Assembly (NCBI GenBank): GCA_021300195.1
Contig: JAJTIE010000005.1
Location: 159,399-223,398 of the forward strand
DNA from: Bacteroidota bacterium
GTDB taxonomy: Bacteria > Bacteroidota > Bacteroidia > J057 > JAJTIE01
Length of the DNA stretch: 64,000 bases
Direction: 5' to 3'
Each line of letters starts with the position of its first letter. Position 1 is the stretch's first letter. The notes under the pieces are model-generated. The model was not told where the DNA came from. It ran no database searches and saw only the letters and a program-made list of their open reading frames with translations. This document shows positions 1-8,266 of the stretch, in pieces. The position numbers were made by a program, and so were the translations under genes.

Positions 1-705
1 CAGCTGCGTATGGAGAGTATTCGCCTCTTTGCCTACGACCCCGCATTCAGCCCCGAGGAGCTGGATAAACTACCCGCCCAGCAGCTGAGCCAGCAGTTGT
101 ACGAGGGCGTATCTGCCCGCTACCAGCAGAAGGCGCAGCGCCTGGCGCAGCACTTCTACGCCCAGGTGCAGGAGATACACAGCCAGCAGCCGCAGTACAA
201 GATGATAGAAGTGTCCATGAGCGACCGGAAGCGCGTGCTGCGGATGCACCTGCCCATAGCCGAGGTGCTGGAAACAGAGGGTTATGCCCTGATGACTCAC
301 TTTGAGAAAGGTGTGGTGCTAAACATAATAGACGAAGCCTGGAAAGAGCACCTGCGCGAAATGGATGACCTGAAGCAGAGCGTGCAAACAGCCGTGTATG
401 AGCAGAAAGACCCTGTGCTGATCTACAAATTCGAGGCATTCGAACTCTTCCAGCAGATGCTGAAGGTGGTGAATGAGAAGGTGAGCACCCTGCTGCACCG
501 AGGCGAGCTGGAGGGCCAGGAGGGCGAAAACGACTATGTAGCCCAGCGCGAAGACTTTAGCCGCATGCGTGCCCAGCATGCCAATGCACAGGGCCGCCAG
601 GCACCACAGCGCGTGCCAGTAGGCATACCCGTAGGGGGGCCCGATGGCGAGGAGCGCAAAATAAGTCGCCGCGAAAGACGAGCCCAGGAACGAAAACAAA
701 AGTGA
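1..705 (+). CDS. secA: Protein translocase ATPase SecA, C-terminal part (5' end outside window)
   Basis: This is the C-terminal 234 residues of SecA, the ATPase that drives unfolded preproteins through SecYEG. The frame is open from base 1, so the gene begins upstream of the window. The segment IIDEAWKEHLREMDDLKQ followed by AVYEQKDPVLIYKFEAFE is the helical scaffold/wing signature of Bacteroidota SecA. The tail is basic and ends RRERRAQERKQK. The zinc-binding cysteine cluster found at the end of many proteobacterial SecAs is absent. The stop codon overlaps the GTG start of deoC (GTGA), which suggests translational coupling. Identification is firm; only the N-terminal ATPase domains cannot be checked. 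Confidence 0.95.
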   Translation, partial: QLRMESIRLFAYDPAFSPEELDKLPAQQLSQQLYEGVSARYQQKAQRLAQHFYAQVQEIHSQQPQYKMIEVSMSDRKRVLRMHLPIAEVLETEGYALMTHFEKGVVLNIIDEAWKEHLREMDDLKQSVQTAVYEQKDPVLIYKFEAFELFQQMLKVVNEKVSTLLHRGELEGQEGENDYVAQREDFSRMRAQHANAQGRQAPQRVPVGIPVGGPDGEERKISRRERRAQERKQK

Positions 706-1349
706 TCCGCAGCAAAACTGATCTGAGCCTGCTAAGGCCTGATTCCGCCCAGAGCGACATAACGGCCCTGTGCGCCACGGCTGCCGAACAGCACGTATAC
801 GGCCTGTGCATCCCGCCCTGCTACGTAGCCCTGGCCAGCCGGCTGGTACAGCACGCAGGCGTGCGCGTTAGCACCGTAGTAGATTACCCCTATGGCTATA
901 GCCCTACGGAAGTAAAGCTGGCTGCCGCCGGGCAGGCCATACAGGCCGGAGCTGTAGAACTGGACGTGGTGCTAAACATCTGCCTGCTAAAAAGCGGTAA
1001 CCTGGACTACCTGGGTGCCGAGATAGCGGCCCTGCGCACGCTTAGCACCCGCCATGGGGCAGTCCTTAAGGTGATTATAGAGGCTGCCCTGCTGAGCGAG
1101 CAGGAGCTGGAGCAAATATGCACCCTGGCTGCCCACCACCAGGCCGACTATGTGAAAAACAGCACGGGCCTACTGGGTGGCCACGCCACGCCGGAGCTTA
1201 TTCGAAAAATACGGGGCTACCTGCCCAGCACCGTCCGGATCAAAGCCTCGGGCGGAATCCGCACCCCCCAGCAGGCACACGCCCTGCTACAGGCAGGTGC
1301 CGACCGCCTGGGCACCTCCATTCTTCTTCCCGATTCACCATGCCTATAG
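702..1349 (+). CDS. deoC: Deoxyribose-phosphate aldolase
   Basis: DeoC splits 2-deoxyribose-5-phosphate into glyceraldehyde-3-phosphate and acetaldehyde in cytosolic nucleoside catabolism. The 215-residue TIM barrel carries the family motifs: VVDYPYG near residue 59, AVELDVVLN near 84, the Schiff-base lysine K152 in YVKNSTG, and K181 in IKASGGIRT. The start is a GTG that overlaps the secA stop. No ATG lies near it and the N-terminus aligns with the family from this point. The 3' end overlaps the ATG of the next gene (CCATGCCTATAG). No other deo genes are nearby, so it looks like a passenger in a tight housekeeping operon. Confidence 0.93.
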   Translation: MIRSKTDLSLLRPDSAQSDITALCATAAEQHVYGLCIPPCYVALASRLVQHAGVRVSTVVDYPYGYSPTEVKLAAAGQAIQAGAVELDVVLNICLLKSGNLDYLGAEIAALRTLSTRHGAVLKVIIEAALLSEQELEQICTLAAHHQADYVKNSTGLLGGHATPELIRKIRGYLPSTVRIKASGGIRTPQQAHALLQAGADRLGTSILLPDSPCL

Positions 1350-1864
1350 TTCTTTTCCTCTTCTGCTGCCTGTGGCTGGGCGGAGCCAACCCCACGCTGG
1401 CACAGGCCCAGCCTGGCACCTATGGCCAGCCCATCCGGCTAAGCCAGTACCGGGATGTAGCCACATTCTCCGATCCCTTTGAGCGCATACAGGTGGGCAC
1501 AGGGGCACCCACAATCCTGCGGGCAGACACCAGCCTGCGGAAGCCCAGTGTTCACATCCAGCAGGATACCGCCATAGACATAGGCCTGCGGCAGTATGCA
1601 AACCCCTACCGAACGCTGGGTTCGGGCATTGTGTACCGGGTGCAGATCTACAACGGAGACCGTGAAAAGGCTAGCCTGGCACAGTTTGACTTTATGGAGC
1701 TGCGCACTGGCCAGCCGGTATACATGGAGTTCGACCAGCCCAACTTCAAGGTACGGGTGGGCAACTTCAAGACCGAGCAGGAAGCCAAAACCTTTGTGAA
1801 AGACGTGCAGCTACACTTTCCGTCGGCTTTTGTAGTGCCCTGCCAGCTAACCCCCGAACGATGA
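1340..1864 (+). CDS. Secreted SPOR-domain protein
   Basis: A 174-residue exported protein. Residues 1-22 are a signal peptide (LFLFCCLWLGGANPTLAQAQ). The C-terminal ~75 residues form a SPOR domain: YRVQIYNGDREKA, then FKVRVGNFKTEQEAKTF. SPOR domains bind denuded-glycan peptidoglycan at division sites, so a periplasmic or cell-wall role is likely; the exact function is inferred. The ATG at 1340 was chosen because it starts the signal peptide, although the frame is open further upstream inside deoC. The stop overlaps the queF start (ATGA). Confidence 0.85.
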   Translation: MPIVLFLFCCLWLGGANPTLAQAQPGTYGQPIRLSQYRDVATFSDPFERIQVGTGAPTILRADTSLRKPSVHIQQDTAIDIGLRQYANPYRTLGSGIVYRVQIYNGDREKASLAQFDFMELRTGQPVYMEFDQPNFKVRVGNFKTEQEAKTFVKDVQLHFPSAFVVPCQLTPER

Positions 1865-2265
1865 AGCAGCCCGAAATAAAAATCCGAGATACCCGCCACG
1901 AAATTCAGGCCGAGGAAAAACTGAAGATCCTCGAGACCTTCGATTTTCGGCCCACCCACCAGCAGCTGATCACCTACGATACCGCAGAGTTCTCGGCGGT
2001 ATGCCCCGGCACCGGCCTGCCAGACATTGGCCGCCTGCGCATACACTATGTGCCTGCTGACAAGTGTATTGAGCTGAAGAGCCTGAAGTACTACCTGTTC
2101 AGCTACCGCGAAGACGGGATCTTTCAGGAGCCGGTAACGGACCTCATCTTCGACCACTTGTGGCGTACCCTGGCCCCCGAATACCTGCGGGTAGAGATGA
2201 TCTACAACACCCGTGGCGGTTTTGATACCACTGTGGTAGTGGAGAAAGGAACCCGATTGCAGTAG
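1861..2265 (+). CDS. queF: NADPH-dependent preQ0 reductase
   Basis: QueF reduces 7-cyano-7-deazaguanine (preQ0) to preQ1 in queuosine tRNA modification. The protein has 134 residues, the size of the short single-domain type I form. C48 in SAVCPGTGLPD is the nucleophile that forms the thioimide with the nitrile, and D55 is the proton-transfer aspartate. The QueF motif follows as CIELKSLKYYLFSYR, giving E-x-K-S-x-K for NADPH binding. It overlaps the SPOR gene by four bases. queC, queD and queE are not in the window. Confidence 0.95.
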   Translation: MKQPEIKIRDTRHEIQAEEKLKILETFDFRPTHQQLITYDTAEFSAVCPGTGLPDIGRLRIHYVPADKCIELKSLKYYLFSYREDGIFQEPVTDLIFDHLWRTLAPEYLRVEMIYNTRGGFDTTVVVEKGTRLQ

Positions 2266-2297
2266 CCATACAGGGCTCATAGCGTATTGTTTGCACG

Positions 2298-2897
2298 ATG
2301 TACTGGAGGACACTTTTTCTTCTTGGCTCATTCTTACTCGGTTCCATGCCTGCGCAGGCCCAGCAGCGGCGCGTTAGCCCCGAGATATTAGCCATCCGGC
2401 AGTATGCCGCCCAATTGGATACCCGCATCGACTCGGCCTCGCAGGGGGTGGGCCTCCATCAGATGGTGGTAACCCTGGAGGCCGAAACGGATGAGGAGGA
2501 TTACCTAAAGCGGCTGGTAAACTTTGCGCATGAGCCCTTCAGCCGGCAGGACAAAGCGAGCAACAAACTGAACCGGGTAACCGTGAACTACCTGGAGGGA
2601 GATAGCACCCACATCCAGGAGGTGTACTACTACCAGGGCAAAGAGGTGGTGTGTGCCAGAAAGACGGTGGAGGGCCGAAAGTGCCAGGGTGAGGCTTATT
2701 ACTTCCGAAAGTATATCTTGATCCAGGCCGACTACTGGGATAGCCGGGCGTGTGATGGGCCCCGGCGCGAGCGACTAGTGCCCGCCAAGCATCTGGATGA
2801 CAATATGATACGGAAAGGTATGCACCACCAGCTGCGTGGGCGTGAGTACCAGGCGGCATTCAGTTCCTTTAGCTACACCCTGCTGCGGGAAGACTAG
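2298..2897 (+). CDS. Secreted protein of unknown function
   Basis: A 199-residue protein with a clear signal peptide (LFLLGSFLLGSMPAQAQ, cleavage after about residue 21). The mature part is charged and carries aromatic strands (VYYYQGKEVVCARKT, EAYYFRKYILIQADYW) plus three cysteines. I recognise no family. It lies 32 bases after queF on the same strand and ends 18 bases before the convergent DUF5686 gene, so it is probably the last gene of the secA-deoC-SPOR-queF run. Likely periplasmic. Confidence 0.7.
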   Translation: MYWRTLFLLGSFLLGSMPAQAQQRRVSPEILAIRQYAAQLDTRIDSASQGVGLHQMVVTLEAETDEEDYLKRLVNFAHEPFSRQDKASNKLNRVTVNYLEGDSTHIQEVYYYQGKEVVCARKTVEGRKCQGEAYYFRKYILIQADYWDSRACDGPRRERLVPAKHLDDNMIRKGMHHQLRGREYQAAFSSFSYTLLRED

Positions 2898-2915
2898 GTG
2901 ACTATCTCACCCTCG

Positions 2916-5420
2916 CTAAAATTGAAAGTAGAGCAGAAACTGCTGCCTGCGGCTACCCTCGCCCACTAGGCGCTGGCGATATTCCACGCGTATCGGGCGA
3001 ATAAATTTATAGCCGATATTTTCCAGCCCTACGCTCCATTCCGAGTACACGCCACGGTCATTCGTGGTCAGGTAGTGTATGCCGGCCAGGGTATGCCACT
3101 TTAGCTTGCGCAGCAGGGGCAGCTTATTCCACAGGAAACCGTTGTCGTGGTATTCAGTATGAATCTCGGCCCAGCTGGCACCGGTGGCATAGCTGTAGTA
3201 GTCCTGCGTGCCAAACTGGCTGAGTGCCTCGCCAGCGCCTAGCTGTATCTGGTTTCCACGGAAGTGCTGGTAGTCGGGCAGGGCCAGGCCTGCTGTATCT
3301 AGCAGGGTGCCCGCCGTGGCATAGGTGTGCAGCTCGCCCTGTAGGCCGAGGCTGTATACATCCTGCCAGCTGGCCCACAGCTTGTTAAACTGGCCCGCCG
3401 GGCCTGCCAGATAGGTGCCATATTGGTAGTGAAAGGCTAGGTTGTATTCCCCACCATCCAGGTACAAGCGGCCATCGGGGGTACTGGCGTAGTGCTGATT
3501 GAAATGGATTGGTAGGTTGATCTGCGATTTCCACACCGTCTGCTCCTGTACGGGCAGGTTGGGCTGGTAGGGGCGCAGGCTCTCTGCGGCCAGCGAGAAG
3601 TTTGTTCGGTTCACCAGTGGGTTTCGTTGCTCCCAGCTAGACCACAGGGCTAGGCTTAGTAGGGGGGTCAGGCGCCGCTCGTAGCGTAGGCCCGCATAGG
3701 TGCGCAGGTACAGCCGCAGGTAGTTTTGCCGGTCTATCAGGGTATAAGCCGTGTTGAAGTGGTGATTGATTTGTACCATATCGCCCGAAAACTCCGAAAC
3801 ATAGTGCCCGCCAAATACCCCCATTTGATAGCCAGCTCTGTCTATGCCCTGTACCCGGCGGTTTTCTTGCCGGTACAGTAGCACCGTATTGCCCAGATAG
3901 CGCTGGCTAGCAAAGCCATAGCGGAGCCTGCTATGCCATACAATCTGTTTTTTCTGCTCTTTGTCCAAGTTCCAGTGTTTGCTTACGGTAAGGGTTGCAT
4001 TCCAGCCCTCCATCGTGTTGAAATACAAATCCGAAAGCGGGGACTTAATCTCCAGGTAGTTGTTATTCTGATAATTGGTATAGCGATAGCGATTAAGGAG
4101 GTTGCTGACGCTGAATTTATTTTGAGTACGGGTAAGAGAGTCTAGGTACTCAGGGCTACTCTCTCGGAGTTTCAGGCTATCCTTTAGCTGATAGTCTCTG
4201 CGCTCCAGGCTATCCAGTGGCACAGGCCGCCGGTTAGCCCAGTAGGCTGTATCGTTTTTCACTACCTCATCCCCTATTCGTAGTACCTCTTTATCCTTGC
4301 TTAAATCAACACCCACTGGAAGTTTAAGCTCGTATGAGTCAAGAAAATCAACCCGCTTACCCTTGAAAACTGCCAGGCCTAAGATTTCGCCCTTAAACTC
4401 CATCACCGTTTGCTGAGTTAGCCACAGCTCGGGCCCCACCGGTATGTATTGCCGTTTGATGCGCAGGGTGTCCAGAATGCTTATTAGCTGCCGCTCTTTT
4501 GTGAGCACGAGGTCCAGGGCTGCCACCGTCCAGGCACTATCTACCACCCATAGGGTGCCGGAAAATACCGGATCGTTCTGGCGGCGGGGGATGACGGAAA
4601 TTTTGAAAAGCCGATGTTCGCCCTGCTGTACCGCACCCTCCAGCTTGTAGTGATAATTGATAAAGGCACCGGCCCCTATGGGTGATACGAAGCCACCCCG
4701 CGAACCCAGCTCGTCCAGCTTAATTACATTACGCTGTAGGTCAAAATCCAGATCGGAGGAAGAGAAGGCAGCATACATATCACTCTGGCCCGATACTTTG
4801 CTGTCTGTAATTACTTCCTTGTATCCGCTTGGCGGGCTACGATATGCTTTGCTTCGTGTTTCGGCTAGATATAGCAGGCCCGGCAGGTTGTTGAGGCTAT
4901 CCGTATTTTCTGCGTCGCGCCCGCCTACTTTCTTAAGTGTAGAGGCACCCTCTTTTGTCAGTTTTGGCTGGTCTACACGTACCTTCACATAGGTCTGATA
5001 GCTGTGGTCGCCCAGCAGCTCCTCATAGTACTGCCGCTTATCCTTTACCTTTTTGATGATTCCATAGGCGGGGTCTTTGCCATCTCCGGTTACATAGATG
5101 TCTGGCAGCGTTAGCGGATCGGGCACCATCTGTATAGCCTCTAGCACCCGGTTTTCTCCGGCTGCCAGGTTTAGGCTACGCTGCGCTGTTTTGTAGCCAA
5201 TGTAGCGGTAGATGAGTACGTAGCTGCCAGGCTGTGCAAGCCGTAGGGTATAGCGTCCGTCCTGGTCTGTCAGGGTGCCGCTTGTAGTGCCCTCTATCTG
5301 TATGCTGGCATGTGGTAGGGGGCTACCGGTTTCGTCCAGCACAGTGCCTTGCACCTGCTGCGCTTGCGCCCATCTGGCCCAGACGAACAGGCTGAGTGCC
5401 AATAAAAACATCGTTCGCAT
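2916..5420 (-). CDS. DUF5686 outer-membrane protein with carboxypeptidase-like regulatory domain
   Basis: An 834-residue exported protein. After the signal peptide comes a CarboxypepD_reg-like beta-sandwich at about residues 22-105 (VQGTVLDETGSPLPHASI, DQDGRYTLRL), the domain found at the N-terminus of SusC-like and DUF5686 proteins. Next is AYGIIKKVKDKRQYY, which marks the start of DUF5686. The second half is rich in alternating aromatic strands and ends in a terminal Phe (LLYFQF), as expected of an outer-membrane barrel. The function of DUF5686 is not established. The start at 5420 is preferred over an upstream in-frame ATG at 5438 because it begins directly with the signal peptide and because a promoter-like TATAATTG lies between the two. 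Confidence 0.85.
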   Translation of the reverse strand: MRTMFLLALSLFVWARWAQAQQVQGTVLDETGSPLPHASIQIEGTTSGTLTDQDGRYTLRLAQPGSYVLIYRYIGYKTAQRSLNLAAGENRVLEAIQMVPDPLTLPDIYVTGDGKDPAYGIIKKVKDKRQYYEELLGDHSYQTYVKVRVDQPKLTKEGASTLKKVGGRDAENTDSLNNLPGLLYLAETRSKAYRSPPSGYKEVITDSKVSGQSDMYAAFSSSDLDFDLQRNVIKLDELGSRGGFVSPIGAGAFINYHYKLEGAVQQGEHRLFKISVIPRRQNDPVFSGTLWVVDSAWTVAALDLVLTKERQLISILDTLRIKRQYIPVGPELWLTQQTVMEFKGEILGLAVFKGKRVDFLDSYELKLPVGVDLSKDKEVLRIGDEVVKNDTAYWANRRPVPLDSLERRDYQLKDSLKLRESSPEYLDSLTRTQNKFSVSNLLNRYRYTNYQNNNYLEIKSPLSDLYFNTMEGWNATLTVSKHWNLDKEQKKQIVWHSRLRYGFASQRYLGNTVLLYRQENRRVQGIDRAGYQMGVFGGHYVSEFSGDMVQINHHFNTAYTLIDRQNYLRLYLRTYAGLRYERRLTPLLSLALWSSWEQRNPLVNRTNFSLAAESLRPYQPNLPVQEQTVWKSQINLPIHFNQHYASTPDGRLYLDGGEYNLAFHYQYGTYLAGPAGQFNKLWASWQDVYSLGLQGELHTYATAGTLLDTAGLALPDYQHFRGNQIQLGAGEALSQFGTQDYYSYATGASWAEIHTEYHDNGFLWNKLPLLRKLKWHTLAGIHYLTTNDRGVYSEWSVGLENIGYKFIRPIRVEYRQRLVGEGSRRQQFLLYFQF

Positions 5421-5425
5421 GGGCG

Positions 5426-5433
5426 CAATTATA
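5426..5433 (-). promoter_or_regulatory. Possible -7 box for the DUF5686 gene
   Basis: TATAATTG on the minus strand differs by one base from the Bacteroidota -7 consensus TAnnTTTG. It ends 5 bases before the ATG at 5420. No clear -33 TTTG is seen. Confidence 0.3.
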
Positions 5434-5489
5434 TGCATTCTTTCCCATGCGCATTGTTTCTCAGGAGAATAATCCTGAATAATAGCCTG

Positions 5490-6569
5490 TTAGCCCTGTC
5501 CCACGCGGGTTTGGTTCAGCTTGCTGGCGTTTTCCTCTATCCGCAGGGCCTCTATCACCTCTTCCAGCTCCCCAGCCAGTACGGCCTGCAGGTTATAGAG
5601 GGTCAGGCCGATGCGGTGGTCTGTAAAGCGGCTCTGCGGGAAGTTGTAGGTGCGGATCTTGGCCGAGCGGTCGCCACTGCTCACCAGGCTCTTGCGTGTG
5701 GCTGCCTCGGCTTCCTGGCGCTTTGCCAGTTCCATATCGTACAGCCTGGACTTAAGTACCTTCAGGGCCAGGTCGTAGTTCTTTAGCTGACTGCGCTCGT
5801 TTTGCATACTTACCACTATGCCGGTGGGCAGGTGGGTTAGGCGCACGGCACTGTAGGTGGTGTTTACACTCTGGCCCCCCGCCCCACTGGAGCAGAAGGT
5901 GTCTTTGCGCACGTCGTTCAGGTTTAGCTCCACATCCAGGTCTTCGGCCTCGGGCATTACCAGCACGGTGGCCGCACTGGTGTGCACCCGTCCCTGGGTT
6001 TCGGTATTGGGTACGCGCTGCACACGGTGTACACCGCTTTCAAACTTGAGCGAGCCGTACACGTCCTCGCCTTTTATGCTGATGGCCACCTCCTTGTAGC
6101 CCCCCACCGTGCCTTCGTGAAACTCCTGCACCTCAAACTTCCAGCCTTTCTGCTCGGCATAGCGCTGATACATGCGGAAGAGGTCTCCGGCAAAGAGGCT
6201 TGCCTCGTCGCCACCGGTTCCGGCGCGTATTTCCATTATCACGTCCTTGCTGTCGGTAGGGTCCTTGGGGATCAGCAGGTTCTTCAGTTCTGCCTCCAGG
6301 GTTTCCAGTTTGGGCTGCAGGTTTGCCAGCTCTTCCTTTGCCAGCTCGCGCATCTCCTCATCGGTTTCGGTGGCTATCAGCTCTTTGCTACCCTCTATAT
6401 CTTCGGCCATGCGCCGGTACTTTCGGCCCACGGCTACCACGCGCTCCAGCTCCTTGTACTCCTTGCCCAGGGCGGTCATGCGTTTCATGTCGCTGGTAAC
6501 GGAGGGGTCTGACAGGGCTGCATTTACCTCCGCGAGGCGCTGCTCCAGTTCTGCTATTTTTTCAATCAT
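5490..6569 (-). CDS. prfA: Peptide chain release factor 1
   Basis: RF1 releases the finished peptide at UAA and UAG codons. The 359-residue length is standard. The GGQ catalytic motif is present in CSSGAGGQSVN. The anticodon-like tripeptide is PxT (RVPNTETQGRVHTS), which identifies RF1 rather than RF2 (SPF). The N-terminal half is the usual coiled helical domain. The start overlaps the last 8 bases of the upstream propeller gene. A TACTTTTG sequence lies 10 bases before the start, inside that gene's 3' end. It could be a private promoter or chance. Confidence 0.97.
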   Translation of the reverse strand: MIEKIAELEQRLAEVNAALSDPSVTSDMKRMTALGKEYKELERVVAVGRKYRRMAEDIEGSKELIATETDEEMRELAKEELANLQPKLETLEAELKNLLIPKDPTDSKDVIMEIRAGTGGDEASLFAGDLFRMYQRYAEQKGWKFEVQEFHEGTVGGYKEVAISIKGEDVYGSLKFESGVHRVQRVPNTETQGRVHTSAATVLVMPEAEDLDVELNLNDVRKDTFCSSGAGGQSVNTTYSAVRLTHLPTGIVVSMQNERSQLKNYDLALKVLKSRLYDMELAKRQEAEAATRKSLVSSGDRSAKIRTYNFPQSRFTDHRIGLTLYNLQAVLAGELEEVIEALRIEENASKLNQTRVGQG

Positions 6570-7467
6570 GATTCGTATACAAAAGTACCTGTTTTTTGCT
6601 TAGCACATAGATGCCGTTCCGGTGTGCCACAGCATCCTGCACGGCTATTGGGTCGGGCAGGCGCAGGTAGGCCAGCTGCTGGTTTGCGATGTTGTACCTG
6701 GCTAGGTGCTGCTGGTTGAAGAGCACCAGCTGGTTTCGATAAAGCGAGGCCCGCGTCCATCGGAAGCCCGTCTGGGGTTTCAGGTCGAACTGATAGACCC
6801 CGAATATGTCAAATACCTGAATGAGCTGCCGGCTGGTGTCTGCTACGTATAGGTAGGGTTGCACATAGTTTTCGTGGTCAAAGAGCAGCTGGCTGGGGTG
6901 CATCAGGCTGCCCTCGCCGTAGTTTAACCCACCGAAGGTAAGACTCAGTTCCCCAAAGGTGTCGAACTTGAGCACCTGCTGGTCTTCGCCATTTAGCAGG
7001 TACAGCTCGCCCTGGGGGCTTACGGCCAGGGCGCGGGGGTAGATGGGGCGTGTGTACTTTTCCTGGTTTACGCCTATAATGGGCTGCTCGAAGCGGTAGG
7101 ATCTGATTTCGCGGAGATTTACACTCATCAGCACCACCCTTCGGTTTCCCCTGTCCAGCACATACAGTTTGTTTCGGGCCGCGCTGGTTACCTGGCTGGG
7201 GTTATTCAGGGCCTCGCCCGCTATGCCCTGCCCACCTATTGCGATGCTGCTATCGTACTGGTAGCGGGCAAAAAACTTGTACAGCCTGCTGCGCTGGCTA
7301 TCTAGCAGGTACAGGTTGGCCTCTTCGTCTACCTCCAGCAGCTGGGCTTCGGGTGCAGCGGCCAGTGCTACCTGGGGTGCCAGCAGGCGCAGGGTATCGG
7401 GCTGGGCCTGTGTGCTGTGCCAGCTGCTAATCAGCATCAGGCTGATCCACCCGCATACATACGCCAT
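6562..7467 (-). CDS. Exported beta-propeller (NHL-like) protein
   Basis: A 301-residue protein with a signal peptide (MAYVCGWISLMLISSWHSTQAQ). Repeated blade-like units follow, such as EEANLYLLDSQRSRLYKFF, NKLYVLDRGNRRVVLM, GELYLLNGEDQQVLKFD and PYLYVADTSRQLIQVFD, which suggest a six-bladed propeller. No catalytic motif is seen and the function is unknown. Its 5' end lies inside the 3' end of lpxH (overlap about 41 bases) and its 3' end overlaps prfA, so it belongs to one transcript ftsH-lpxH-propeller-prfA. The ATG at 7467 is chosen over an upstream TTG because it starts the signal peptide. Confidence 0.8.
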   Translation of the reverse strand: MAYVCGWISLMLISSWHSTQAQPDTLRLLAPQVALAAAPEAQLLEVDEEANLYLLDSQRSRLYKFFARYQYDSSIAIGGQGIAGEALNNPSQVTSAARNKLYVLDRGNRRVVLMSVNLREIRSYRFEQPIIGVNQEKYTRPIYPRALAVSPQGELYLLNGEDQQVLKFDTFGELSLTFGGLNYGEGSLMHPSQLLFDHENYVQPYLYVADTSRQLIQVFDIFGVYQFDLKPQTGFRWTRASLYRNQLVLFNQQHLARYNIANQQLAYLRLPDPIAVQDAVAHRNGIYVLSKKQVLLYTNHD

Positions 7468-8239
7468 GTTCACTGATCTCAAGATACGAAAAGTCCTCTA
7501 TCCAGTCGCCCAGCACCCATAGGCTACAGTGGTCGTTTAGGGCCAGGTGGCGGGCCAGGTGGCGGTGGCCCATCACCAGGTGGGCTATCTGCGGGTGCTG
7601 GGTGCTATATTGGCGGGCAAACTGTACCTGCATTTCTTTTTCGCCATAGTCTTTCAGCTTGTGGCGGCGCTCCTGTGCATTGCGGCTGGTGTTGCTGCTC
7701 CAGTGGGCAATGCGAATGGCAAGGTTGGGGTGCAGGCGGGCAAATGCCCACTGGAGCAGGGGGTTGCGCAGGGCAGCCTTCAGCAGTTTGTAGCCCCGGT
7801 CTCCAGGCCCCAGGGCATCGCCGTGGGCAATGTAGAACTGCTGGCCAAAGAAGGTGCGGATAATGGGATCTCGGTAGACGGGTATGCCCAGCTCGGTGGG
7901 AAAATAGTCGTAGTACCACACATCGTGGTTGCCCGACAGGGCCGTGATGGGTATGCCACGGTCGCTCAGCTCGGCCAGCTTGCCCAGCAGGCGCACATAG
8001 CCCTTGGGCACCACGTGCCGCCACTCGAACCAGAAGTCGAATAGGTCTCCCAGCAGGTAGATCTCCTGTGCGTCTGTAGCTACTCGGTCCAGCCAGGCCA
8101 CCAGCCGCCGCTCGCGCTGCAGGCTGCGTGCGTGGTCTGGCGCACCCAGGTGCACATCGCTCACCATATACACCTTCCGGCCCGCAGGGGGGGATGTCCC
8201 GTCTACGGCCTTGCTGTTGGGGTCCACTGCTGGGGGCAT
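7427..8239 (-). CDS. lpxH: UDP-2,3-diacylglucosamine diphosphatase (LpxH-type metallophosphoesterase)
   Basis: LpxH removes UMP from UDP-2,3-diacylglucosamine to give lipid X, a cytosolic-face step of lipid A synthesis. All calcineurin-like metal motifs are present: SDVHLG (residues 27-32), GDLFDFW, GNHDVWY, HGDALG and GHRHLARH. The hydrophobic insert between GNHD and HGD is also LpxH-like. The length of 270 is slightly above the usual 240-260 because of a 22-residue polar N-terminal extension. It lies 27 bases downstream of ftsH on the same strand. A broader UDP-diacylglucosamine pyrophosphatase-like label is the only real alternative. Confidence 0.88.
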   Translation of the reverse strand: MPPAVDPNSKAVDGTSPPAGRKVYMVSDVHLGAPDHARSLQRERRLVAWLDRVATDAQEIYLLGDLFDFWFEWRHVVPKGYVRLLGKLAELSDRGIPITALSGNHDVWYYDYFPTELGIPVYRDPIIRTFFGQQFYIAHGDALGPGDRGYKLLKAALRNPLLQWAFARLHPNLAIRIAHWSSNTSRNAQERRHKLKDYGEKEMQVQFARQYSTQHPQIAHLVMGHRHLARHLALNDHCSLWVLGDWIEDFSYLEISEHGVCMRVDQPDAD

Positions 8240-8266
8240 GGGGAGATGCGGTTCCGGGCGTGTAGC

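Noticed and set aside
5461..5478. Hairpin TCAGGA-GAATAA-TCCTGA between prfA and the DUF5686 gene
   Set aside because: Only six base pairs and no T-tract on either strand; not enough to call a terminator.
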